In this document: positions 13,890 to 22,567 of the stretch, in pieces
Position numbering within the stretch: position 1 is the first letter of the stretch
How the letters are laid out: each line of letters opens with the position of its first letter
Origin: Cellulosimicrobium arenosum
Lineage (GTDB): Bacteria > Actinomycetota > Actinomycetes > Actinomycetales > Cellulomonadaceae
NCBI RefSeq assembly: GCF_014837295.1
Contig: NZ_JACYHB010000014.1
Location: forward strand, 57,088 to 121,087
DNA: 64,000 nt
Reading direction: 5' to 3'
The notes under the pieces: generated by a model
Databases searched by the model: none
What the model was told of the DNA's origin: nothing
The model's input: only the letters and a program-made list of their open reading frames with translations
Made by a program: the position numbers and the translations under genes

Positions 13890-16633
13890 CGACGTACCTC
13901 CAGGGTCGAGCCGGCGATCACGACAGGGCCGGCGGGGACGGGGTCGTTGCCCGCGGCGCGGGCGGACTCGAGGGCTGCGGCACGCTCGGCGGCCGTCGCG
14001 GGACGGATCTGGCCGCGCTCGGTGACATAGGCGAGGTCCGGGTCGGGCTCGGCGGGCGCGTTGACGAACGAGCCGAACCGCCGCAGCTTCTCCGGATCCT
14101 CCAGGACCGCGCGCCACTCGTCCTCGTACGCCCCGACGTGGCCCACCATCGCGGCGTCGAGGTCTGCGCCGATCCCGAGGCTGTCCTCGAGGATGACCTC
14201 GCGGATCGCGTCGAGGCCGCCCTCGAAGTCCTCGACCCAGGCGGCCGTGCGCTGCAGCCGGTCGGCCGTGCGGATGTAGTACATGAGGAAGCGGTCGATC
14301 GTCCGGATCAGCTCCTCGGACGTCAGGTCCTCCGCGAGCAGCTGCGCGTGGCGCGGCGTGAAGCCCCCGTTGCCGCCCACATACATGTTCCAGCCCTTGT
14401 CCGTCGCGATGACGCCGACGTCCTTGCCACGGGCCTCCGCACACTCCCGCGCGCAGCCGGAGACGCCGAGCTTGAGCTTGTGCGGGCTGCGCAGACCGCG
14501 GTAGCGCAGCTCGAGCTCGACGGCCATCCCCACGGAGTCCTGGACGCCGAACCGGCACCACGTCGACCCCACGCACGACTTCACGGTCCGCAGCGACTTG
14601 CCGTACGCGTGGCCGGACTCGAACCCGTGCTCGACGAGCCGGCGCCAGATGTGCGGGAGCTGCTCGATCCGCGCGCCGAACATGTCGATGCGCTGCCCGC
14701 CGGTGATCTTCGTGTAGAGCCCGAAGTCCTTGGCCACCTGGCCGATGACGAGCAGACCGTCCGGCGTGATCTCGCCGCCGGGGACGCGCGGGACGACCGA
14801 GTAGGTGCCGTCCTTCTGCATGTTCGCCATGACGTGGTCGTTGGTGTCCTGCAGCGTCGCCTGCTCGCCGTCGAGGATGTGCCCGTTGCCGAGCGAGGCC
14901 AGCACCGACGCGACCACCGGCTTGCAGATGTCGCAACCACGCCCGGCGTCGCGGACGAGGACCGCACCCTCCGTGTCGGCGACGGGCTCGGGCACCCGCC
15001 CGAACCGCCCGATGATCTCGCTGAACGTGTGCAGGTCGGCGACCCGCACGGCGTCGAAGAGCTGGGCGCGGGACATGTCGAAGTGCTCGCACAGCGCGTT
15101 GGAGACCTCGACGCCCGCCCGGGTGAGCTCGGCCGTCGTGATCTTCTTGACCAGCGGGAGGCACGACCCGCACGACGTCCCGGCCTTCGTGCACGCCTTG
15201 ACGCCCGCCAGGTCGGTGCACCCGTGCTCGGTGACAGCGCCACGGATCGTCCCGGCGGACACGTTGTTGCACGAGCAGACGGTCGCGTCGTCGGGCAGCT
15301 CGAGGGCCGGCGCGCACCCGCCGCCCTCCGGCAGGAGGAACGCACCCGGGTCGCCCGGCAGCTCCGCACCCACCATGGGCCGCAGCGACGCGTACGGCGT
15401 CGCGTCCCCGACGAACACGCCGCCGAGGAGGGTGCGCGCGTCGTCGGACAGGACGAGCTTCTTGTACACGCCCGCGACCGGGTCCGCGTAGACGAGCTCC
15501 ATCGCGCCCTCGGTGCGGGCGAACGCGTCGCCGAAGCTCGCCACGTCGACGCCCTGCAGCTTGAGCTTGGTCGCCGTGTCGGCACCGGGGAAGGTGGCCT
15601 CGCCGCCGAGCAGACGGTCCGCGACGACCTCCGCCATCGCGTAGCCGGGCGCGACCAGTCCGATGCAGCGCCCCTCGATGCATGCGACCTCGCCGATCGC
15701 CCAGACGTGCTCGTCCGCGGTCCGGCAGCCGAGGTCGACGACGGCGCCGCCCCGCGCCCCGATCTCGAGCCCCGCGGTCCGCGCCAGCTCGTCCCGCGGA
15801 CGAACGCCCGTCGCGACGACCACGACGTCGACGTCGAGCCGGCCGCCGTCGCCGAAGTCCAGCCGGCCGACGTGGCCGGTCGTGCGCGAGACCTTCATCT
15901 CCTGGGTCGCGGAGCTGCACCGGACCGCGATGCCCATGTCGTTGATGAGGCGCTTGAGCGCCTGCCCGCCGCCGAGGTCGATCTGCGCGTCCATCATGTG
16001 CGTGCCGAACTGGATGACCGTCGCCTGCGCGCCGAGCGCCTTGAGCGCCCCCGCCGCCTCGAGGCCCAGCAGACCGCCACCGATCACGGCACCGCGCACG
16101 GGCCGCTCGAACGTCCCGCCCTCGCGCAGCGCCACCTCGCCCGAGGCGCGCTTCTCCTCGACCCAGCCGCGCAGCGCCGCGACGTCGTCGATCGTGCGGT
16201 AGACGAAGACGCCGGGCAGCTCGTTGCCCGGGATGGGCGGCATCGCGGCGGACGACCCGGTCGCCAGCACGAGCTCGTCGTAGGCGTGCACCCGGCCGAG
16301 CCGGTCGGTGACGGTCCGCGCCTGGCGGTCGATCTCCGTGACCTTGCAGTCGCGGTGCAGCGTGACGAGCTCGTCGTCCCACAGCGCCGGGTCGCCGAGC
16401 GTGAGCTCCTCCGGGTCGCGGGCCGAGAAGTAGCTCGTCAGCGCGACACGGTCGTAGGGCTTGCGCGGCTCCTCGGCGAACACGGAGATGCGCCAGGCAC
16501 CGGCATCGTCCCGGGCGCGCAGCGCCTCGACGAGCCGCTGGGCGACCATGCCGCCGCCGACGACGACGAGGTGCCGCGGGCCGGCAGCGCCGGGTGCGGG
16601 GTGCGGGGCGGGATCGGGCTGAGGTCCGGTCAC
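13886..16633 (-). CDS. nirB: Nitrite reductase [NAD(P)H] large subunit
   Basis: 915 residues, normal for the family. It begins with an FAD site (LVVVGGGMVAQRLVEAL) and contains an NAD site, then a BFD-type [2Fe-2S] domain (VCSCNNVSAG ... CTKAGTSCGSC, about 420-470). The ferredoxin-like and siroheme/[4Fe-4S] half has SCVGSTWCRFG and GVSGCARECAEARGKD supplying the four cluster cysteines. It reduces nitrite to ammonium in the cytosol. The GTG start at 16633 is preceded by AGGAG at 7 bases. The four-part GlnR box about 92 bases upstream indicates nitrogen control. Confidence 0.95.
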   Translation of the reverse strand: MTGPQPDPAPHPAPGAAGPRHLVVVGGGMVAQRLVEALRARDDAGAWRISVFAEEPRKPYDRVALTSYFSARDPEELTLGDPALWDDELVTLHRDCKVTEIDRQARTVTDRLGRVHAYDELVLATGSSAAMPPIPGNELPGVFVYRTIDDVAALRGWVEEKRASGEVALREGGTFERPVRGAVIGGGLLGLEAAGALKALGAQATVIQFGTHMMDAQIDLGGGQALKRLINDMGIAVRCSSATQEMKVSRTTGHVGRLDFGDGGRLDVDVVVVATGVRPRDELARTAGLEIGARGGAVVDLGCRTADEHVWAIGEVACIEGRCIGLVAPGYAMAEVVADRLLGGEATFPGADTATKLKLQGVDVASFGDAFARTEGAMELVYADPVAGVYKKLVLSDDARTLLGGVFVGDATPYASLRPMVGAELPGDPGAFLLPEGGGCAPALELPDDATVCSCNNVSAGTIRGAVTEHGCTDLAGVKACTKAGTSCGSCLPLVKKITTAELTRAGVEVSNALCEHFDMSRAQLFDAVRVADLHTFSEIIGRFGRVPEPVADTEGAVLVRDAGRGCDICKPVVASVLASLGNGHILDGEQATLQDTNDHVMANMQKDGTYSVVPRVPGGEITPDGLLVIGQVAKDFGLYTKITGGQRIDMFGARIEQLPHIWRRLVEHGFESGHAYGKSLRTVKSCVGSTWCRFGVQDSVGMAVELELRYRGLRSPHKLKLGVSGCARECAEARGKDVGVIATDKGWNMYVGGNGGFTPRHAQLLAEDLTSEELIRTIDRFLMYYIRTADRLQRTAAWVEDFEGGLDAIREVILEDSLGIGADLDAAMVGHVGAYEDEWRAVLEDPEKLRRFGSFVNAPAEPDPDLAYVTERGQIRPATAAERAAALESARAAGNDPVPAGPVVIAGSTLEVRR

Positions 16634-16724
16634 GGCGAGCTCCTGAGGTGTGCGGGGGGCGAGCGCCCCTCCCGTCCGAGGAAGACCCTGGGTGGGAAGG
16701 TGAGGACGACGCTACGGACGCGTG

Positions 16725-16762
16725 GTTTCGCACCAGTGCCTCACCCGTTGCCCGTCCGTAAC
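16725..16762 (-). promoter_or_regulatory. GlnR box upstream of nirB
   Basis: On the - strand the sequence is GTTAC-N6-GCAAC-N6-GGCAC-N6-GAAAC. This matches the actinobacterial GlnR pattern gTnAC-n6-GaAAc-n6-gTnAC-n6-GaAAc in spacing throughout and in most specific bases. It ends 92 bases before the nirB GTG, a good place for activation under nitrogen limitation. The rest of the 227-bp gap (16634-16860) shows no gene. Confidence 0.8.
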
Positions 16763-16860
16763 GGTCTTCTCACCCAGGCATCTCGGACCGTGTGAGAAGC
16801 GACGGCCGCCGGTACGGCGCGCCGGTAGGCCCGACCGGCGCGACCGCACGCCGTCGAGGG

Positions 16861-18669
16861 CTACACGGCAGTCGGCATCCCCGTCGCGCCGCTGACGGCG
16901 GAGCGGTCGTCCGTGCGCTGCTCCGGGTCCGCCTTGCCGAGCCAGTCGACGAGCCCGCAGACGACGTCCTTGCACCCGCCGCATCCCGTCGTCGCCCGGG
17001 TCGCCCGCGCGACGTCGTCGACGCTGCGCGCGCCGTCGTCGTGCCAGCACGCGACGATGTCGCCCTTCGTGACGCCGTTGCACGTGCAGACCGTGGTCCG
17101 GTCGGGCATGTGCGTGGGGGTCGACGCCGGCGCGGGCGCCTGCGCGACAGGTTGGAGCAGGAGGTGGGCGGGATCGGCCGGGACGGGCGTGCGGCGCGTG
17201 TAGGTCGCGGTGAGGTCGGCACCCACGTCGGGCGCGCCCACGCACGTGGCGCCGACGAGCAGCCCGTCCGCGACGACCACCTCGACGTGGCGTCCGGAGA
17301 CGGGGTCGCTCAGCGCGACGGTGCGGTGCGCCGGGTCGGACGCCCGGCGGGTACCGCACACGCCCATGGTCACGATCTCGAGCCCGGCGGCCTTCACCCG
17401 GACGACGTCGGTCCCGCTCGACCTGTCAGCACGTGGTGACCCCAGAGCCTCACGGGACGCTGACGACGTCCCGGAGCTCGAGCTGTCAGCGCCCGGAGCG
17501 GCCAGGGGTGCACCGGGCGCTGACAGGTCGGTGACAGGGCGCGTGACGACGCTCATCGCGAGGCGCAGCGCCATGCTCGGACGGTCCGGCTCACCGAACC
17601 GCACGTGCGGGTGGTCGTGCTCGACGTCGTCGACCGCCGGTTCCTGGCCCGCGGCACCGGCCGCGGCAGCGCGCGCGGCGAGCGACTCCGCGAGGCGGCG
17701 CGACTGGTCCCAGCCCTGCGCGACGAGGCCGCTCCCGCCCTCGGGCGGCTGGGCGCAGTCGCCGATCGCGTAGACCCGCGGGTCGTCCGGGCTCGCGAGG
17801 TCGGCGCCGACGACGACGCCCCGGTCGACCGTCAGGCCGGCCGTGCGCGCGAGCCCGGCCTCCGGAACCGTTCCGCACGCGAGCACGAGCAGGTCGGCGT
17901 CGACGTCGACGATCCGCTCGTGCGTCCGGTCCGGCGAGCCGTCGCCGTCCCGCGCGGGGGACGCGCCGGCGTCGGGCACGCGCAGGCTCAGCCCGGCGAC
18001 CCGGCCGTCGCGTCCCACGCGGACGTGCTCGGTCCGGACGTGCGTCCACGTGCGCACGCCCAGCCCGGTGAGGCTGCGCTCGACGACGCGTCCCGCCGCC
18101 GTGTCGAGCTGGCGGTCCATGAGGCTCGCGCCCGGGTGCACGATGCTCACCGCGACCCCGCGCCGCGCGAGACCGCACGCCGCCTCGAGCCCGAGCACGC
18201 CCGCCCCGACGACGACCGCGTGCCGCGCGTTGACCGACGCCGCGACGATCTCGCGTGCGTCGTCGAGCGTGCGCAGCGCGTGCGCACCGCCGGGCAGTCC
18301 GCCAGGTCGATCGGTGAGCCCGGGGGTCTGGGGGATGCGGGCGGCGGCGCCGGTCGCGAGGACGACGACGTCGTAGGGGTAGGTCCCCTCGCCCGTCACG
18401 ACCTGGCGCGCGTCGCGGTCGATCGCGATGACCTCGGTCCCGCGGCGGACTGCGACGCGCGCGTCGTCGGGCCCGGGCAGAGCGATGGCCGCGACGTCGA
18501 CCTTGCCCGCCACGACCTCGCTGAGGAGCACGCGGTTGTACGGCTCGTACTCCTCGGCGCCGAGCACGGTCAGGTCGACCGTCGCGCCGGCGGCGTCCGC
18601 CCGCGCGACGAGGTCCTGCGCGAACCGCGCCCCCACCATCCCGCCACCGATCACCACGACGCGGTTCAT
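16861..18669 (-). CDS. Assimilatory nitrate reductase electron-transfer subunit (FAD oxidoreductase with BFD [2Fe-2S] domain)
   Basis: 602 residues. The N-terminal two-dinucleotide-binding flavoprotein starts VVVIGGGMVGARFAQDL and has a second Rossmann motif (VVVGAGVLGLEAACGLARRGV), like the N-half of NirB. A C-terminal BFD-like domain (about 520-575) supplies TVCTCNGVTKG and TGCGGCKDVVCG as cluster ligands. It resembles the NasB/NasC-type subunits that pass electrons from NAD(P)H to the NasA molybdoenzyme. Its ATG overlaps the nasA stop. The segment between the two parts holds two 42-bp palindromic units (residues 382-395 and 402-415). Confidence 0.85.
   Translation of the reverse strand: MNRVVVIGGGMVGARFAQDLVARADAAGATVDLTVLGAEEYEPYNRVLLSEVVAGKVDVAAIALPGPDDARVAVRRGTEVIAIDRDARQVVTGEGTYPYDVVVLATGAAARIPQTPGLTDRPGGLPGGAHALRTLDDAREIVAASVNARHAVVVGAGVLGLEAACGLARRGVAVSIVHPGASLMDRQLDTAAGRVVERSLTGLGVRTWTHVRTEHVRVGRDGRVAGLSLRVPDAGASPARDGDGSPDRTHERIVDVDADLLVLACGTVPEAGLARTAGLTVDRGVVVGADLASPDDPRVYAIGDCAQPPEGGSGLVAQGWDQSRRLAESLAARAAAAGAAGQEPAVDDVEHDHPHVRFGEPDRPSMALRLAMSVVTRPVTDLSAPGAPLAAPGADSSSSGTSSASREALGSPRADRSSGTDVVRVKAAGLEIVTMGVCGTRRASDPAHRTVALSDPVSGRHVEVVVADGLLVGATCVGAPDVGADLTATYTRRTPVPADPAHLLLQPVAQAPAPASTPTHMPDRTTVCTCNGVTKGDIVACWHDDGARSVDDVARATRATTGCGGCKDVVCGLVDWLGKADPEQRTDDRSAVSGATGMPTAV
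17424..17465. repeat. 42-bp coding palindrome, copy 2 (nitrate reductase electron-transfer subunit)
   Basis: Ends TGTCAGC and GCTGACG. It encodes the core of SSASREALGSPRADRSS in the linker before the BFD domain, 18 bases away from copy 3, so two units sit almost back to back. Confidence 0.8.
17484..17525. repeat. 42-bp coding palindrome, copy 3 (nitrate reductase electron-transfer subunit)
   Basis: Ends TGTCAGC and GCTGACA. It encodes the core of DLSAPGAPLAAPGADSS, in the same phase as the other copies. The flanking bases (gagc / ggtcg) extend the palindrome slightly. Confidence 0.85.
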
Positions 18670-20990
18670 ACGCTCACCTCCATCGAGCTGTCAGCACTCC
18701 GCGAGCCCTGGGGCTCACCCGGCGCTGACACGTCTTCCTCGCTGCCGACCGGGCGGACGTCGACCGCGCAGACCTTGAACTCGGGCATCCCCGAGACGGG
18801 GTCCGTGGCGTCGGTCGTGACCCGGTTGACGCTGCCTGCCCCGCTCCAGTGGAAGGGCATGAAGACCGTGTCCGGGCGGATCCGGTCGCTCCACCGCGCC
18901 ACCGCCTCGACGTGGCCCCGGCGCGACGTGAGACGCACCCTCTCGCCCTCGTCGATGCCCAGGCGGACACCGAGCACGGGGTGCAGCTCGACGAACGCGT
19001 CCGGGACGATGCGCTCGAGCTCGCTCACGCGGTGCGTCTGCGCGCCCGACTGGTAGTGCTGGAGCACGCGGCCCGTGACGAGGTAGATCGGGGCGTCGGG
19101 GCGCACGTCGTCGCTCGGCCCGACGTGGTCGACCGCGATCGTCCGGGCCCGCCCGTCGACCGTCGCGAACCGGTCGAGGAACGGCCGCGGCGTCCCGGGG
19201 TGCGAGGTGTCAGCACCCCGTGAGTCTGTGCGCTCACCGCGCGCTGACAGCTCGTCGGGAGCGGGGGCCGGGGCGGGGACCGGCCAGAACAGGCCCGGGC
19301 CGCCGGCTGCCTCGTCCGCGTCGAGGCGCGCGTGGCTGAGACCCGAGTAGTCCGCGACCCCGCCCGCCGAGGCTCGGGCGAGCTCGTCGAACACGACCGC
19401 GGCGTCGGTCGGGAACGCGACGTCCGACCCGAGGCGACGCGCGAGCTCCGCGAGGATCCACAGCTCGGACCGCACCTCGCCGGGTGCGGCGACCGCCCGA
19501 CGCCGACGGATCACCCGGCCCTCGAGCGACGTCATCGTGCCCTCCTCCTCCGCCCACTGCGTGACGGGCAGCACGACGTCCGCGAGCAGCGCGGTCTCGG
19601 ACGGCACGACGTCGCACACCACGAGCAGGTCGAGCGCCCGCAGCCCTGCGACGACCCGGTCCGCGTTCGGCGCGCTCACCACCACGTTCGAGCCGTGCAC
19701 GAACAGACCGCGCGGCCGCGCGGCCGAGCCGGTGTCGCCCAGCGAGCGGAGCAGCTTCACGGCGGGCATGCCCGGGCCCGGGATGGTGTCCGGGTCCACG
19801 CCCCAGACCGCCGCGACGTGCGCGCGGGCCGCCGGGTCGTCGATCTTGCGGTAGCCGGGGAGCTGGTCGGCCTTCTGGCCGTGCTCGCGGCCGCCCTGGC
19901 CGTTGCCCTGGCCGGTGATCGCGCCGTACCCGGAGCCGGCCCGGCCGGGCAGACCGAGCGCGAGCGCGAGGTTGATCGTCGCGGTCACGGTGGCCGTGCC
20001 CTGGGAGGACTGCTCGACGCCACGCCCCGTGAGCAGGTATGCACCTGCGCCGCCGCGCGACGGGGACGCCGCGGCGAGCAGTCGTGCGACGTGCCGCAGC
20101 CGCTCGGCCGGGACGCCGCACACCGTCTCCGCGCGCTCGGGCCACCACGCGGCGACCGAGCGGCGGACGTCGTCGAACCCGGTGGTCCGGGCGGCGACGT
20201 ACTCCTCGTCGACGAGGCCCTCGGTCACGACGACGTGCAGCAGCGCGAGCAGCACGACGAGGTCGGTCCCGGGCACCGGCTGCAGGTGCACGCCCTGGTC
20301 GCCGACCGGGCCGGCCCCGGTCGGCACGCCCGCGCGGACCTCGGCGTCGCCCGTGAGCCCGACCGTCGCGCTGCGCCGCGGGTCGACGACGACGAGTCCG
20401 CCCCGCGAGCGCGCGCCCGCGAGGTGCTGGACCGACGGCGGCATGGTCTCGGCGACGTTCGAGCCGAGCAGCAGGATCGCGTCCGCCCCGCCGAGGTCGG
20501 CGAGCGGGAACGGCAGCCCACGGTCCATGCCGAACGCGCGGTTCGACGCCGCCGCGGCCGACGCCATGCAGAAGCGCCCGTTGTAGTCGATGTTCGCGGT
20601 CCGCAGCACGGTGCGCGCGAACTTGCCGAGCGCGTACGCCTTCTCGTTCGTCAGCCCGCCGCCACCGAAGACCGCGACCGCGTCGCGACCGTGGGCCTCC
20701 TGGATGCGCGTCACGCCGGCGACCACGACGTCGAGCGCCTCGTCCCACGTCGCGGGCCGCAGCTCGCCGCCCTCGCCCCGGAGCAGCGGGGTGGTGAGCC
20801 GGTCCGGCGCGCTCAGGAGCGTCGCGCTCGTCCAGCCCTTCTGGCACAGCCCACCCTTGTTCGTCGGGAAGTCGCGCGGAGCGACCTCCACGGGGAGCGA
20901 GCTCCGGCCGTCGGGCAGCGGGGTGAGGGACATGCCGCACTGGAGCGCGCAGTACGGGCAGTGCGACTGGGCCTGGGGAGGGGGCGCCAT
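18666..20990 (-). CDS. nasA: Assimilatory nitrate reductase, molybdopterin catalytic subunit
   Basis: 774 residues. The N-terminal [4Fe-4S] motif is CPYCALQCGM plus GGLCQKGW. Then follow molybdopterin-domain signatures such as DVVVAGVTRIQEAHGRDAVAVFGGGGLTNEKAYALGKF, AILLLGSNVAETMPP and the C-terminal dinucleotide-binding domain with YLVTGRVLQHYQSGAQTHRV. It reduces nitrate to nitrite in the cytosol using electrons from the downstream-encoded flavoprotein. The ATG at 20990 lies 2 bases after the narK stop. Two palindromic units are in frame: residues 581-594 just before the last domain, and 754-767 in the C-terminal tail. Confidence 0.93.
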   Translation of the reverse strand: MAPPPQAQSHCPYCALQCGMSLTPLPDGRSSLPVEVAPRDFPTNKGGLCQKGWTSATLLSAPDRLTTPLLRGEGGELRPATWDEALDVVVAGVTRIQEAHGRDAVAVFGGGGLTNEKAYALGKFARTVLRTANIDYNGRFCMASAAAASNRAFGMDRGLPFPLADLGGADAILLLGSNVAETMPPSVQHLAGARSRGGLVVVDPRRSATVGLTGDAEVRAGVPTGAGPVGDQGVHLQPVPGTDLVVLLALLHVVVTEGLVDEEYVAARTTGFDDVRRSVAAWWPERAETVCGVPAERLRHVARLLAAASPSRGGAGAYLLTGRGVEQSSQGTATVTATINLALALGLPGRAGSGYGAITGQGNGQGGREHGQKADQLPGYRKIDDPAARAHVAAVWGVDPDTIPGPGMPAVKLLRSLGDTGSAARPRGLFVHGSNVVVSAPNADRVVAGLRALDLLVVCDVVPSETALLADVVLPVTQWAEEEGTMTSLEGRVIRRRRAVAAPGEVRSELWILAELARRLGSDVAFPTDAAVVFDELARASAGGVADYSGLSHARLDADEAAGGPGLFWPVPAPAPAPDELSARGERTDSRGADTSHPGTPRPFLDRFATVDGRARTIAVDHVGPSDDVRPDAPIYLVTGRVLQHYQSGAQTHRVSELERIVPDAFVELHPVLGVRLGIDEGERVRLTSRRGHVEAVARWSDRIRPDTVFMPFHWSGAGSVNRVTTDATDPVSGMPEFKVCAVDVRPVGSEEDVSAPGEPQGSRSADSSMEVSV
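18689..18730. repeat. 42-bp coding palindrome, copy 4 (nasA C-terminal tail)
   Basis: Ends TGTCAGC and GCTGACA. It encodes the core of DVSAPGEPQGSRSADSS, seven residues before the NasA stop codon, beyond the folded domain. Confidence 0.85.
19208..19249. repeat. 42-bp coding palindrome, copy 5 (nasA interdomain)
   Basis: Ends TGTCAGC and GCTGACA. It encodes the core of ELSARGERTDSRGADTS just before the dinucleotide-binding domain. Inner arms are more diverged than in other copies. Confidence 0.8.
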
Positions 20991-20992
20991 GC

Positions 20993-22426
20993 TCAGATCT
21001 GGGCGGCAGCGAGGGCGGAGCCCTTGCGCAGGTAGACGGCCCACGCGACGACGGCCATCACCGCGTAGATCCCGATGAACACCCACAGGGCCGGGACCAG
21101 GGAGCCGGTGAAGGTGTTCGACGCGGCGAAGCCGCGCGGGATGAGGAAGCCGCCGAAGGCGCCGATCGCACCGGCGATCCCGATGCACCCGGCCGCGGCC
21201 TTCGTGGCACGGGCCCGCGCCGCCTTGAGCGCGTCGGCGTCCGCGCCGTCGTCCGCCACCCCGGCCTGGAAGACCGCGGGGATCATGCGGTACACCGATC
21301 CGTTGCCGACACCCGTCGCGACGAACAGCAGCATGAACGACCCGAAGAACAGGGCGAAGCTGCCCGACTCCAAGGCCTGGATCGCGCCGAACGCCCCGAG
21401 CCCCATGACGGCGTAGGAGACGATGGTGACGCGCGTGCCGCCGAACCGGTCGGCGATGATCCCACCGAGCGGGCGGGTGACCGAGCCGACGAGCGCGCCC
21501 ATGAACGCGATGGACAGCGTCACGTCCGGGAACTGGTTGTTCAGCAGCGTGGGGAACGCGCCGGAGTAGCCGATGAACGAGCCGAACGTCCCGATGTACA
21601 GGAACGAGATGATCCACGTGTGCTTGGTGCGCGTGGCCGCGGCGAACGAGCGCGGGTCGGCCTTCGCGGTGGACAGGTTGTCCATGAACCGCCACGCGAG
21701 GAACGCCGCGAGGATGATGAACGGGATCATCATCAGCCCCGCGCGCTCGAGCGCGATGCCGGCGCCCGCCACGATGACGAGCGGCACGGCGAGCTGCACC
21801 GCGGCGGTGCCGATGTTGCCGCCCGCCGCGTTCATCCCGAGGGCCTTGCCCTTCTCCTTCTCCGGGTAGAAGAAGGAGATGTTCGCCATCGAGGACGCGA
21901 AGTTGCCGCCGCCGAAGCCCGCGAGCGCCGCGGCGCCGAGCATCACGCCGAACGGGGTCTCGGGGTTCTGCACCACGACCGCCAGGGCGATCGACGGGAG
22001 CAGCAGGAGCAGTGCGGACACGATGGTCCAGTTGCGCCCGCCGAACACCGGGACGGCGAACGTGTAGGGGATGCGCAGCGTCGCGCCGACGAGGCTCGGG
22101 AGCGCGATGAGCCAGAACTGCTGGTCCACGGTGAGCGCGAACCCGGCCGCGGACAGCTGCGGCACGACGATCGACCACATGGCCCACACGCCGAACCCGA
22201 GGAACTCCGCGAAGATCGAGATCCACAGGTTGCGGCGCGCGACGCGGCGGCCGCCGTCACGCCAGAACGTGGGGTCCTCGGGGTTCCAGTCGTCGATCCA
22301 GCGCCCGGTGCGGCGGTGGGGTGCGACGACCGCCGGTGCGGTGGTCGCGGCGGTGCCGGTCGCGACCGACGGCGCGGGGGGTGACTCGTCCTCGTGGGTG
22401 GTGGGGCTCGTGGGAGCAGACATCAC
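20993..22426 (-). CDS. narK: Nitrate/nitrite MFS transporter
   Basis: 477 residues with about 12 membrane helices. It has the NNP-family signatures GFGGGNFASSMANISFFYPEKEKGKALGMNAAGGNIGTA (nitrate signature 1) and GSVTRPLGGIIADRFGGTRVT. The family imports nitrate, with or without nitrite exchange. It heads the narK-nasA-electron-transfer operon; AGGAG lies 5 bases before the ATG. The N-terminus is longer than typical, with an Ala/Pro-rich cytosolic stretch of about 35 residues before WRDGG-type NarK sequence. Confidence 0.93.
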   Translation of the reverse strand: MMSAPTSPTTHEDESPPAPSVATGTAATTAPAVVAPHRRTGRWIDDWNPEDPTFWRDGGRRVARRNLWISIFAEFLGFGVWAMWSIVVPQLSAAGFALTVDQQFWLIALPSLVGATLRIPYTFAVPVFGGRNWTIVSALLLLLPSIALAVVVQNPETPFGVMLGAAALAGFGGGNFASSMANISFFYPEKEKGKALGMNAAGGNIGTAAVQLAVPLVIVAGAGIALERAGLMMIPFIILAAFLAWRFMDNLSTAKADPRSFAAATRTKHTWIISFLYIGTFGSFIGYSGAFPTLLNNQFPDVTLSIAFMGALVGSVTRPLGGIIADRFGGTRVTIVSYAVMGLGAFGAIQALESGSFALFFGSFMLLFVATGVGNGSVYRMIPAVFQAGVADDGADADALKAARARATKAAAGCIGIAGAIGAFGGFLIPRGFAASNTFTGSLVPALWVFIGIYAVMAVVAWAVYLRKGSALAAAQI

Positions 22427-22477
22427 GTCTCCTATGCGGCGGGACCCTGACAGTGGTCCCGACGGTAGGAAAGTGGT

Positions 22478-22515
22478 GTTTCACGTCTCCGCGCCCGCCG
22501 TAAACCCCGTGTGAG
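22478..22515 (-). promoter_or_regulatory. Degenerate GlnR-like box upstream of narK
   Basis: The - strand reads CTCAC-N6-TTTAC-N6-CGCGG-N6-GAAAC, with the GlnR spacing. Only the first and last boxes agree well with gTnAC and GaAAc. It lies 52 bases before the narK ATG. Co-control with nirB makes it plausible, but the third box is poor. Confidence 0.4.
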
Positions 22516-22567
22516 GAAGTCCGCACACGCGCGGGGCAGGCCTTGTGAGAGAGCGGGGTCCGAGCGA

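Noticed and set aside
14138..16795. 885-codon open frame on the + strand
   Set aside because: Antisense to nirB, whose cluster and FAD motifs are unmistakable; low-complexity Arg/Asp composition.
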